Assembly (NCBI GenBank): GCA_041583135.1
Contig: JBFHGJ010000069.1
Span: 1-29,384 of the forward strand
Source: JABSOG01 sp041583135
Lineage (GTDB): Bacteria > Pseudomonadota > Gammaproteobacteria > Enterobacterales > Alteromonadaceae
DNA: 29,384 nucleotides
Reading direction: 5' to 3'
How positions within the stretch are numbered: position 1 is the stretch's first letter; each line of letters opens with the position of its first letter. Position numbers and translations under genes: made by a program. Positions 7,611-14,748 of this stretch are shown piece after piece. Below the pieces are notes generated by a model, which was not told the origin of the DNA, searched no databases, and worked only from the letters and a program-made list of their open reading frames with translations.

Positions 7611-7689
7611 CCTGTAGTCAGGGGATTTATCCCCGCATTTGGGTGATTTTACGACGGCTCTATGCGCGCATAAATGCGCTAACTACAGG
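7611..7689. repeat. Inverted pair of GTAG-type REP hairpins (REPIN-like)
   Basis: A plus-strand unit (7611-7636) reads CCTGTAGTCAG then GGGG-ATTTAT-CCCC and ends in GC. The inverted unit (7664-7689) reads on the minus strand CCTGTAGTTAG then GCGC-ATTTAT-GCGC and ends in GC. The two differ almost only in the stem, and the changes are compensatory, so pairing is kept. A spacer of about 27 bp lies between them. Together with the pair at 1815-1857 this defines a dispersed repeat family with the GTAG foot of REP elements. No RAYT transposase gene is in the window. Confidence 0.75.
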
Positions 7690-7760
7690 GCGGGGATTCT
7701 TGTCTGTATTGCTTACGGCCAGCTGAGAATTTGGCTTTGGTTAAGGTCAATTAAGCGCTG

Positions 7761-8573
7761 TTACCAGCGCCAATCTTTCTCAGGAAACAAGAAAAGCAAG
7801 GGCTTGATGTCGTCATAGTCAATCTCATCTATGATCTCGAACGTCCTAAAGGCGTTTTTCGGGATGCTGATAAAAAACAGTTTACTTTTACCTGTATTGC
7901 TTGAATTCAAACGGAAGTAGCCACTGGTCGGTAAGTAGTGAGCGATTTTGTCTTTCCAGCCGCTGTCTAGGCGGTAGATGTAGTCCGTTTTTGGCGTGTA
8001 TTTTAAATACACGTTAAAGTGGGATTGCGGCACGCTTTGAGTCTCAAGCAAAAAGCCTAGTGCGACGGTGTCGGCTTTGGCAAAGTTGTTAAGTAGGCGC
8101 TGTTGTAAGGCCCTGTCTTCTAGGGATTTCAATACGCCGAGACTGTAATTTAGCTCTGTTAACGGTTTTGGCAGTGCAGCTGAGCGTGAGAGTTTGCTGT
8201 GTGCATTTAAGTATCGTTGCACCAGCGTCGGTATGTGTCCTAAATGGGCTTTGTTGTTGCAACTAAACGCCTTTTTTTGCTTATGGATCTTCTCAATGTT
8301 GTAAGACACATTGAGCACATACAAATAGAATTGCTCAGTGTTGAGTTTTGTAGCACGCAGTAACTGTTTATCGAGTGCTTGTAGGTCTATTTTGTCAAGA
8401 AAGTCTGGCTTGTTGCATTTTTTTGCCAGCTGGTTAAGCAGCTCAAAGTGATAGTAGCTGTTAAATGCTTGTTTTAGCGTGTTACTGTGCTCTGGTGTCG
8501 GTTTGTTTGGTGAGGCTTGAATTGTGGTGCTCAATAAACCAATGCTAATCAGTAGCATCATCATGCGGGCCAT
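7761..8573 (-). CDS. Secreted hypothetical protein
   Basis: The protein has 270 residues. The N-terminus is a signal peptide (MARMMMLLISIGLLSTTIQA, cleavage after about residue 20). The mature part starts polar and helical, with a Cys in LAKKCNKPDF and another in KAFSCNNKAH that could form a disulfide. A beta-rich C-terminal half follows, full of Tyr and Phe (HFNVYLKYTPKTDYIYRL, GYFRLNSSNTGKSKLFFISI). It ends with PLLFLFPEKDWRW. ATG 8571-8573 is preceded by AGGA about 12 nt away; ATG at residue 4 is an alternative start. I recognise no domain. A periplasmic location is the only firm inference. It is probably monocistronic. Confidence 0.7.
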   Translation of the reverse strand: MARMMMLLISIGLLSTTIQASPNKPTPEHSNTLKQAFNSYYHFELLNQLAKKCNKPDFLDKIDLQALDKQLLRATKLNTEQFYLYVLNVSYNIEKIHKQKKAFSCNNKAHLGHIPTLVQRYLNAHSKLSRSAALPKPLTELNYSLGVLKSLEDRALQQRLLNNFAKADTVALGFLLETQSVPQSHFNVYLKYTPKTDYIYRLDSGWKDKIAHYLPTSGYFRLNSSNTGKSKLFFISIPKNAFRTFEIIDEIDYDDIKPLLFLFPEKDWRW

Positions 8574-8716
8574 GGTTACTTACGTCCTATTTACTCTGTT
8601 TCTCTCAATACTTGCCTATTCGCTCGGCTTAGTTTGGTGATGTATGTGGCTGGGCTAAATTTTCGCCAATAGTAACTTAGGGCTAATGGATATGCAACGC
8701 TAAATACCGCAGCCAT

Positions 8717-8750
8717 AAAAAAAGGGCCGATATTGCAATATCGACCCTTT
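8717..8750 (-). terminator. Intrinsic terminator of the small exported-protein gene
   Basis: Arms at 8721-8733 and 8738-8750 form a 13-bp stem with a TGCA loop. On the minus strand every position pairs, counting one G-U, and the stem is followed directly by a U-run (A-run 8717-8723). On the plus strand the same position is a C-A mismatch, which supports minus-strand use. It starts about 25 nt after the stop codon at 8776. Confidence 0.85.
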
Positions 8751-8775
8751 ATATTGTATTCGGTTGGCTGAAGAA

Positions 8776-9174
8776 TTAGCCGATGTTTGCCTGTGAGAAG
8801 GTCACGTTTTTAACGATTTGACCGGCTTCATTTTTGAACTTCACCACAACGTTAACACCGTCTTTGATCAATTGGGTCAAAGGGGCGTTGATGGCGTTTT
8901 TACGCAGTTCGGCGTCGGCCATATGAGCAACGTTATCGACAAAGGCAGGTTTGATGGTGTAGTTCAATACGATACCTGCGGTGTTCACCTCTTTTTCTGC
9001 AACCAAACGGCTAAATGGTTCGGCCAGTTCTGAGGTGTTGGCGTTGATGGTGTTCACCAACTGCTGAGCTTGTTCGGCGCTTCTTTCGTCAGCCAAGAAA
9101 GCGTAAGTAAGGCCGACCTTAGAAACTAAAACTACAGCAAAAGTAGCGCCCAACAATTTTCCAAATGCGTTCAT
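8776..9174 (-). CDS. Small exported or membrane-anchored hypothetical protein
   Basis: The protein has 132 residues. Its N-terminal hydrophobic stretch (about 8-26, LGATFAVVLVSKVGLTYAF) is either a signal peptide or an uncleaved membrane anchor. The rest is a small soluble domain without Cys: a helical region (about 30-65, RSAEQAQQLVNTINANTSEL), then alternating beta-like segments (GIVLNYTIKPAFVD, GVNVVVKFKNEAGQIVKNV). GAGG lies about 10 nt ahead of ATG 9172-9174. The gene is monocistronic, with its own strong terminator. I do not recognise the family. The size and layout suggest a small periplasmic protein. Confidence 0.7.
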   Translation of the reverse strand: MNAFGKLLGATFAVVLVSKVGLTYAFLADERSAEQAQQLVNTINANTSELAEPFSRLVAEKEVNTAGIVLNYTIKPAFVDNVAHMADAELRKNAINAPLTQLIKDGVNVVVKFKNEAGQIVKNVTFSQANIG

Positions 9175-9695
9175 ATCTCGGATCCTCGATACCTCAGTTT
9201 AAAATTGCGCGCATTCTGCCTAATAAGCCATCAAAAAACAAGTGTTTTTACAGCAAAAGTGTAAAAAATGAGTATTCAGAGGTAAATGGCCATAATAGAT
9301 TTGATTTATATCAATTAAATGTAATCAATCGAGTTGACTTTGTTAACATTGCTGCTGGTTAATGTTTGCTCTGTTTTTGATTTTGTGGCTTATGATGCTT
9401 TAAAAATGCAGCTTTAATTGATTTTGTCTTTAAGTGTTCAACCAGTTTGGTGGTGAAAACCCTGCTTTATGGTGACTTTTGGTTAAGTTGCTAATAAGTA
9501 TGAGGTTTCATTTTGGGATTTGGTGGTTAGTAGGAGGGAAAAGAGGTCAGAATTTTACTTAACCAATTGAATTTTAATGAAGTTATTTAAAGAGATACCT
9601 TTGTGGGCAATATCGGACTGGAGACAATGATTGTTGTGTAGTGTATTTTGCGTTCAATTCAATTAGAATGTTTGGTTTTAAACAAGGAAGCGATA
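9175..9695. other. Intergenic, AT-rich, no gene seen
   Basis: This stretch of about 520 bp separates divergent genes. A possible minus-strand promoter for the small exported protein is TTGTTT, a 17-bp gap, then CAGAAT, within the first 60 bp, but the match is modest. Small open frames here lack ribosome sites and residue patterns of real proteins. I see no RNA gene and no repeat. Confidence 0.45.
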
Positions 9696-10160
9696 ATGCA
9701 AGAACCTCAAATTTATCAAGCGCCGCAATCTAGCTTGTCCAACCAAACTAAAATCAATGCTACAAAACTATACTCTCCAACTCAGGTGGCCTGTGGCACC
9801 CTTGGAGGACCAATCGGCTTGATTTACTTTTTGGCCAGTAACTTCAATACGTTAGGTAATAGCGCAGGTAAAATGAAAGTGCAGTTGTTTGGCTCATTGA
9901 GTATTTTGTTGATGATTGCGTCATTTCCAATTATGCCTGAGGATATGCCGAGCACGCCTTTTACTATCGTTTATATTTTGATTGCTCGTTTTGTCTGTGA
10001 AAAATATCAGATGACCAAAGCGCAAATTATTGAATCCACAGAGTATGATTTTCACTCTAACTGGCGGGTATTTGGTTTTGCTATCTTGTGCCTTATTGTC
10101 TCTGCGGTGGTGATATTTGGGAGTTTGTTTATTTTGCTTGAATTGGGCATTTTTGAATAG
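9696..10160 (+). CDS. Multi-pass membrane protein, function unknown
   Basis: The start is ATG 9696, preceded by AAGGAAG; the upstream in-frame ATG at 9648 lacks a ribosome site. The product is 154 residues. It opens with a short polar N-terminus containing YQAPQSSL, a pattern seen at the front of several small multi-pass proteins of marine gammaproteobacteria. Hydrophobic segments follow near 30-48 (CGTLGGPIGLIYFLAS), 63-79, 86-101 and 125-150 (FGFAILCLIVSAVVIFGSLFILL). There is no enzyme motif. It should be an inner-membrane protein. A strong inverted repeat follows the gene. Confidence 0.7.
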   Translation: MQEPQIYQAPQSSLSNQTKINATKLYSPTQVACGTLGGPIGLIYFLASNFNTLGNSAGKMKVQLFGSLSILLMIASFPIMPEDMPSTPFTIVYILIARFVCEKYQMTKAQIIESTEYDFHSNWRVFGFAILCLIVSAVVIFGSLFILLELGIFE

Positions 10161-10183
10161 TTGGGCAAAAATGTAATCGACAC

Positions 10184-10228
10184 AAGCAAATGGGCCACAT
10201 CTTGTTTTAAGGCGTGGCCCATTTGCTT
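10184..10228. terminator. Strong stem-loop between convergent genes
   Basis: Arms 10184-10198 (AAGCAAATGGGCCAC) and 10214-10228 form a perfect 15-bp stem with a 15-nt loop. On the plus strand a U-rich tract (GGTTTTATCTTTTG) follows at a short distance. It sits exactly between the convergent membrane-protein and HD-Pnk genes, so it probably ends both transcripts. Confidence 0.75.
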
Positions 10229-10247
10229 CTAGGTTTTATCTTTTGTA

Positions 10248-11507
10248 TTACACAAAACGGTGGGTCGTATCGATTGCCATCAGCCGCTCACCTTTGCAGG
10301 TTACAACAATCAATTCATGGGCTTCGTCAACCTTTGGAAATTGAAAGCTGCTTAGCTGCTTACTCAGCACTTGCTCATCAACGGTGCGGTGGCGGTTTTT
10401 GTTACCTGTACGCAAAGCTTTTTCAGGTAGCAAAAACAGCACGATGGTGACCAAGGCATGATAGTCTCTGCCCAAATCACATACGACCTTTCTGAAGTCG
10501 CTGCGCAAGCTGGTGGCATCCCAAACCACGTTGCGTTTGGCGCGTAAACTTTGTTTGAGTCGCTCTTTGGCCAGTTGCATTACCTGGCCGCGGTTTTTTT
10601 GACTGGCCTGGTTGCCGTTGAGTTCAAAGCGTAAGTCATCAAGGCTGACGCAGTCATACTGTTCATAGTGCTTGGCGACAAAGCTTGATTTACCGGCGCC
10701 GCTAGGACCGCACAATATCACTAAATTGGCGTATTGCTCTTTGTGAGCAAAGCCTTTGGCCAAGGCTTCTTGCGCCATAACAATATTGCCCGACTGCATA
10801 TCGGCAATGGCTGTTGCCTGGATATAGCGCCGGGCTTGAGGACTTTGGTTCTCAAGTAGCGGCGTCAGCTCCGTTGGAAAGTAGCTTTGACCAAATACGC
10901 CATATTCCATCGCAAACAACCTAAATTCTTCCAGTATTTGCAGCTGTGCATCTTGGTCAGGACAAATACGACCGCGCATATCGGCCACTTCCAACCAGTA
11001 CAATAACGCTAAATCGGCACGTCTTGAGAGCGCCAGATATTGCCCTTTATCTTGGTTTTTAACCACCAGCAATTTCGGCATATGATGCTCGCCAACCAAG
11101 GCCAAAACCTGCCAAACAACGCTAAAGGGCAAGGGCAAAGCCATTAGCTTGAAGGCCAAATAAGACTGACCAATGTGCTCATGGTCTTTGCTGGCGATGC
11201 GCATAACCCCTTTGATATCGGTGCTTCTGGTGCATTGGGTTTTACCCACGTCATGCAATAGTGCGCCGAGTATCAAGGCTTGACGAGTTTCACCTGTGAT
11301 ATGGCAGGCTTCTCGCTCAAGCAATTGATAAAGGGTCTCTAGCACCATACCGGTGTGAATATGCACATTACCTTCGCCGTGCCAAATATCGTCTTGTGGT
11401 GTTTGGCTGAGCTGCTTGAGCCAGTCAATATGCTGACCAAGCAGCGCAACGCATTCATCAATACTCGGCGTTGCGTTCGCTTTTAATGAATTAAGCCATT
11501 TCTCCAT
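10248..11507 (-). CDS. HD-Pnk: HD-domain 2',3'-phosphatase plus polynucleotide 5'-kinase
   Basis: This is a bifunctional end-healing enzyme of 419 residues. The start is ATG 11505-11507, with AGGAG 8 nt upstream; a longer frame to 11594 exists but overlaps the ligase gene. The N-terminal half is an HD phosphohydrolase: His in NVHIHTGMV (about 49-51), ALLHDVGK (His 85, Asp 86), KDHEHIGQ (about 109-111), GEHHMPK (about 141) and EVADMRGR (Asp 175). The C-terminal half is a P-loop kinase with Walker A GPSGAGKS (267-274), a SLDDLR catalytic motif (about Asp 290/291, Arg 293) and a basic lid, NRHRTVDEQ (371-379). The same architecture was characterised in Runella slithyformis HD-Pnk, which removes 2',3'-phosphates and phosphorylates 5'-OH ends. 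The partner ligase gene ends 2 bp upstream. Confidence 0.85.
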   Translation of the reverse strand: MEKWLNSLKANATPSIDECVALLGQHIDWLKQLSQTPQDDIWHGEGNVHIHTGMVLETLYQLLEREACHITGETRQALILGALLHDVGKTQCTRSTDIKGVMRIASKDHEHIGQSYLAFKLMALPLPFSVVWQVLALVGEHHMPKLLVVKNQDKGQYLALSRRADLALLYWLEVADMRGRICPDQDAQLQILEEFRLFAMEYGVFGQSYFPTELTPLLENQSPQARRYIQATAIADMQSGNIVMAQEALAKGFAHKEQYANLVILCGPSGAGKSSFVAKHYEQYDCVSLDDLRFELNGNQASQKNRGQVMQLAKERLKQSLRAKRNVVWDATSLRSDFRKVVCDLGRDYHALVTIVLFLLPEKALRTGNKNRHRTVDEQVLSKQLSSFQFPKVDEAHELIVVTCKGERLMAIDTTHRFV

Positions 11508-11509
11508 GG

Positions 11510-12142
11510 TTACTCTCCTTTTTTTAGTCCATTGGGCTTTAATTGCTGGTGCATCCAGTGCTTGTCGGTTTGTACGTGGCCTTTTCTCACCCATTTGGCC
11601 ACCGATTGGGCAAAGTCACTGTAGTCAAAGGCGCTGGCGAGCCTCACAACATAGCCTTCGACCTTTTGGGTATCAAAGGTTAGTGCTTTAATGGCGTCTT
11701 CATCCCAAAGCCCAGAATAGAGCACCGGTGGCGCTTCAATACCGAGCATTTCAAACCAAACTTTTGTGTCGTCCCACGACAAACAACGGTTGTGTTCATT
11801 CCAAATTGAAAAGCCGTAAAAATAACTCTTAAGGGCATCATAGACTATGGCGTGTTGGGCATAGAGGTTTTCACCGCAAATGCGCCAGCCCGGCGGAATA
11901 TCCCGGCAGATGGTGCTATGAAAGCCTTTTAGCCAATCCCGCGACGGATGATTTCTACTGTCTATTGAACGCGCGTGGCTATAGTCTTGATAGAGTGTGG
12001 TGTTTTCCCCATCCATTTTTTCCGTCACTACCACTGTTTTGCCGATAAAGTGGCTCAGGTCGCTCTGGCGTATATCATCACTGGTGACGCCGGGAGACCA
12101 AGGTAAGTGTGGGGTACGGGGATACTTAAAGCGAGTCGTCAT
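11510..12142 (-). CDS. ATP-dependent RNA ligase family protein
   Basis: The protein has 210 residues. The start is ATG 12140-12142 (MTTRFKYPRT), with AGGAGCAGGGAA just upstream; the upstream ATG at 12193 lacks this. Nucleotidyltransferase motifs appear in order. EKMDGEN has the adenylated Lys at 42. CGENLYAQH (about 89-97) is a metal- or end-binding block. YFYGFSIW (107-114) corresponds to motif IIIa, VEGYVVR (161-167) to motif IV, and AKWVRKGH (182-189) to motif V. It should seal 3'-OH/5'-PO4 RNA ends through an enzyme-AMP intermediate. The adjacent HD-Pnk would supply such ends from 2',3'-cyclic or 3'-phosphate and 5'-OH breaks, so the pair looks like a self-sufficient RNA repair cassette. 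DNA nick joining cannot be excluded. Confidence 0.85.
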   Translation of the reverse strand: MTTRFKYPRTPHLPWSPGVTSDDIRQSDLSHFIGKTVVVTEKMDGENTTLYQDYSHARSIDSRNHPSRDWLKGFHSTICRDIPPGWRICGENLYAQHAIVYDALKSYFYGFSIWNEHNRCLSWDDTKVWFEMLGIEAPPVLYSGLWDEDAIKALTFDTQKVEGYVVRLASAFDYSDFAQSVAKWVRKGHVQTDKHWMHQQLKPNGLKKGE

Positions 12143-12490
12143 TTCCCTGCTCCTAAACAAATATGCATTGCTACAGGCACGACAAAGGATCACCTGTCAT
12201 GGCTGCGTGTCATCGATTTTGTTTATGTTGAGCTATTACATGGCGTTAGCAGAAAGGCTTGGCTTTCAGTTCCTTTGATACAATTAACGTTAAAAACGTG
12301 GCGATGCTAACCTAATTAGATTGATTTGTATACAACAATGTGCAGATAAAGCGGATTTTTCTTGAAAAAGCAGAGGATGACTTGGGATATGAGGGGGGAT
12401 AAAGGGCCTTACTTTTTAAATAAACTGAAGGTTGCGCTTGGCGCATCAGTCACAGCTAAAAAGATTTGGCCCTGCGTCGTTACAACTTAA
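12143..12490. other. Intergenic upstream of the RNA repair genes
   Basis: This region holds the leader and promoter of the ligase/HD-Pnk operon and the 3' end of the cold-shock transcript. It contains the palindrome TTGTATACAA at 12326-12335, also found ahead of the chemoreceptor at 28.9 kb. No sigma-54 consensus (as in RtcR-controlled RNA repair operons) was seen. Two short plus-strand open frames here have no coding character. Confidence 0.4.
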
Positions 12491-12700
12491 TTAGATGCAA
12501 ACGATGTTTTCGGCTTGTGGGCCTTTCGCGCCTTGAGTTACGGTGAACTCAACTTTTTGACCTTCTTGTAAGGTTTTGAAGCCGCTGCTAACAATGGCGC
12601 TGTAATGGGCAAATACGTCTGGGCCAGATTGCTGAGCAATAAAACCAAAGCCTTTTGACTCGTTGAACCATTTAACAGTACCAGTGGTGGTGTTAGACAT
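12491..12700 (-). CDS. Cold-shock domain protein (CspA family)
   Basis: This single-domain nucleic-acid chaperone has 69 residues, the usual length. It has the RNA-binding motifs KGFGFI (RNP1, about 16-21) and VFAHYSAI (RNP2, about 29-36), an N-terminal TGTVKWFNESKG, and the acidic/Gly-rich C-terminal segment VEFTVTQGAKGPQAENI. It binds single-stranded RNA and DNA and melts secondary structure during cold adaptation or growth. Which CspA paralogue it is cannot be told. A GGATC site precedes the ATG at 12698-12700. A promoter about 150 bp upstream gives a leader of about 140 nt, the kind of long 5' UTR through which cspA genes are controlled post-transcriptionally. Confidence 0.95.
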   Translation of the reverse strand: MSNTTTGTVKWFNESKGFGFIAQQSGPDVFAHYSAIVSSGFKTLQEGQKVEFTVTQGAKGPQAENIVCI

Positions 12701-12848
12701 AATGTGATCCTGTAGAACTAAAAATATTAATTGCCGGTTAAGGCGGGTTGTGCAAAAGAACAGGGCTGAAATTTAAACTGAAAATGAGGATACAAAAAGT
12801 AAGACTGCAATTCTTGGTTAAAAAGTAGACTGTATCTAAGCGACCGCC

Positions 12849-12876
12849 ACTATACAACGTTTCTTATTCTAGGCAA
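12849..12876 (-). promoter_or_regulatory. Promoter of the cold-shock gene (long 5' UTR)
   Basis: On the minus strand, -35 TTGCCT (12871-12876) and -10 TATAGT (12849-12854) are 16 bp apart. Transcription would start near 12842, so the leader to ATG 12700 is about 140 nt, close to the length known for E. coli cspA. I did not find a clear cold-box match. Confidence 0.55.
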
Positions 12877-12924
12877 AGCAATTTTTGGGTTTTACGCAAA
12901 AAAATTGTATTAAAACCGACTGTT

Positions 12925-12969
12925 GAAGGAAAACTGGCGCGCCGAGGTACAATTTCAGCGGTGCGCCAG
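12925..12969 (-). terminator. Terminator of the nhaD gene
   Basis: The arms CTGGCGC-g-CCG (12934-12944) and CGG-t-GCGCCAG (12959-12969) form an 11-bp stem (one G-U) with a 14-nt loop. On the minus strand it is followed by UUUUCCUU. It lies 15 nt after the NhaD stop codon and ahead of the cold-shock promoter, so it insulates the two. Confidence 0.75.
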
Positions 12970-12983
12970 ACTGTCAAAATGGC

Positions 12984-14438
12984 CTAGCCGTTAAGGGCAA
13001 AATGCACTGCAATACTACAAACATAGCCCAGCGCGATGGCCCAGCTCCATTTTAGGTGGCCCATAAAAGAGTATTTGCCTTTGGTTTGGCCCATCAAGGC
13101 GACACCGGCAGCAGAGCCGACAGAGAGCAGGCTACCGCCGACACCCGCTGTCAGGGTAACCAACAACCACTGATCGAGGCCCATGGTTGGGTTCATGCTC
13201 AGTACGGCAAAGATCACCGGAATATTATCGACAATGGCTGACAACACGCCCACCATGATGTTGGCATAGGTTGGCTCCCAGTTGCTGTACATCATCTCTG
13301 ACACGAGATGTAGATAACCCATAAAGCCAAGCCCGCCGACACACATGACAACGCCGTAGAAGAACAATAGGGTGTCCCATTCGGCGCGGGCAATTTTGGT
13401 GAAAATATCGAACGGTATGATGGTGCCGAGATATTTCAGTGCTTTTTCATCATTGTTGCGTTCGGCAATGGCGCGTTTTTTATCGATAGAGCGCGGCAGG
13501 CTGCGGCGTAAGTAGAAGCCAAAGAACTTGAGATAACCCAAACCGGCCATCATACCCAATAGTGGAGGCATGTTGATCACGCTGTGGCACAAGACGGCTG
13601 TGGCGATGGTCAAAATAAAAAGTACGGTGATGCGCTTGGCACCGCGCTTGAGCTGAAAATCGTCGTCAACGACCGCTGGTGTTTTGGCGTTTGAAATGGT
13701 CAAGCTCAATATCGCCGCTGGCACGGCAAAGTTGACAATAGAAGGCACCAATAAGGCAAAAAACTGTTCAAATTTCACCAAACCTGCTTGCCACACCATC
13801 AAGGTGGTAATATCGCCAAATGGACTAAATGAGCCACCGGCGTTGGAGGCAACGACGATATTGATACAGGCGATATTGATAAATTTAAGGTCGTCTTTTG
13901 CCACCTTAAGTACAATGGCGCACATCAACATCGCGGTGGTGAGGTTGTTGGCAAACGATGAAATGGCAAAGGCCAAAATACCAGTGATCCAAAACAGCGA
14001 GCGGCGGCTTAAGCCCTTTGACACCATCCAGATCCGCAAACTGTCAAAAATGCCCCTCTCCTCCATGGCGTTGATGTAGGTCATGGCGACGAGCAAGAAC
14101 AACAACAGCTGAGCGTACTCAAGCAAGTTGTGATTAAAAGCGTCTTCGGCCATTTGCGGAATGCCGTACTGGGTGTAATTCCAGCCGATCAAAAACCAAA
14201 TCAGGCCCGCCGCAACCAATACCGGTTTTGACTTACGCAGATGAAAATATTCCTCTGCGATCACCAGCACATAGGCGATAAAAAATAGGCTTAGAGCGAC
14301 AAAGCCACTTAAGGTATTGGTCAGGTCGATGTGTTTTGCCTCTTGTGAGGCGAAGCTTGGCATAGACAGCAAGCATAGAAAAATAGCAAAGATTGCATGG
14401 GGTAGGCGTGCATGGGATATCAGCGTGCGCGGGTTCAT
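12984..14438 (-). CDS. nhaD: NhaD-type sodium/proton antiporter
   Basis: This inner-membrane antiporter of 484 residues exports Na+ (and Li+) in exchange for protons, a common trait of marine and haloalkaliphilic bacteria. It has an N-terminal signal-like hydrophobic stretch (ending SFASQEA), then about a dozen transmembrane segments of the ion-transporter superfamily. Typical NhaD segments include SSFANNLTTAMLM, NIVVASNAGGSFSPFGDIT, ILSLTISNA, SAIVDNIPVIFAVLSMNP and GVGGSLLSVGSAAGVALMG. The paired SNAGG.FSP.GD and VDNIP motifs are the conserved ion-binding regions of the family. The start is ATG 14436-14438 with GGAG about 12 nt away. It has its own promoter, a structured leader and a terminator. 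Confidence 0.93.
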   Translation of the reverse strand: MNPRTLISHARLPHAIFAIFLCLLSMPSFASQEAKHIDLTNTLSGFVALSLFFIAYVLVIAEEYFHLRKSKPVLVAAGLIWFLIGWNYTQYGIPQMAEDAFNHNLLEYAQLLLFLLVAMTYINAMEERGIFDSLRIWMVSKGLSRRSLFWITGILAFAISSFANNLTTAMLMCAIVLKVAKDDLKFINIACINIVVASNAGGSFSPFGDITTLMVWQAGLVKFEQFFALLVPSIVNFAVPAAILSLTISNAKTPAVVDDDFQLKRGAKRITVLFILTIATAVLCHSVINMPPLLGMMAGLGYLKFFGFYLRRSLPRSIDKKRAIAERNNDEKALKYLGTIIPFDIFTKIARAEWDTLLFFYGVVMCVGGLGFMGYLHLVSEMMYSNWEPTYANIMVGVLSAIVDNIPVIFAVLSMNPTMGLDQWLLVTLTAGVGGSLLSVGSAAGVALMGQTKGKYSFMGHLKWSWAIALGYVCSIAVHFALNG

Positions 14439-14592
14439 TCTTTGTTACGGCTCCAACAGTGCTTCATCATTGTTAACTTGGTTTACATGGCAATAACCAT
14501 GTCGGTTTTTGTATGAAAAATACGGCAAAAGCTGTATTTCGCATGCAAAAGACAGGGCTTATCGTCTGAGTGTTTATTTTGTGAGAGTACAA
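14439..14592 (-). promoter_or_regulatory. Structured 5' leader of nhaD
   Basis: The promoter-proximal end of this leader of about 150 nt has an imperfect stem-loop (AAATAC...GTATTT, about 14510-14535) followed by a short U-run. Near the start codon is a clean hairpin, ACATGG/CCATGT (14486-14503). This pattern could be an attenuator or an ion-responsive riboswitch, but no known class was recognised by eye. Confidence 0.35.
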
Positions 14593-14599
14593 AGCGCGC

Positions 14600-14626
14600 A
14601 TTATACACAGACAGCCGTTTTGTAAA
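14600..14626 (-). promoter_or_regulatory. Promoter of nhaD
   Basis: On the minus strand the -10 is a perfect TATAAT (14600-14605), followed by GCGCGC. The -35 is TTTACA (14621-14626), with a rather short 15-bp spacer. Transcription would begin near 14592. Confidence 0.6.
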
Positions 14627-14702
14627 AGGTGAAGATGCGCTTATTGCCCAACAAATCGCAATTTAACACTTATGGGGTATGTTCGCAGGCGCAAAGTCGC
14701 AG

Positions 14703-14732
14703 GCTGATTGGGTCCATAACATCCCAATCAGC
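14703..14732 (-). terminator. Stem-loop after the alpha/beta hydrolase gene
   Basis: GCTGATTGGG (14703-14712) and CCCAATCAGC (14723-14732) form a perfect 10-bp stem with a 10-nt loop, 17 nt past the stop codon. No U-run follows on the minus strand. It probably protects the 3' end or acts with Rho. Confidence 0.5.
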
Positions 14733-14748
14733 GGTAGGCATTAGGTTC

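Noticed and set aside
9165..9362. 65-codon plus-strand gene in the intergenic region
   Set aside because: No ribosome site, overlap with the start of the exported-protein gene, and no protein-like pattern.
12143..12340. Sigma-54 promoter for the RNA repair genes
   Set aside because: RNA repair operons are often under RtcR/sigma-54, but no TGGCAC-N5-TTGC match was found on the minus strand here.
13684..14079. 131-codon plus-strand gene
   Set aside because: It is entirely antisense to nhaD and has no ribosome site or recognisable domain.
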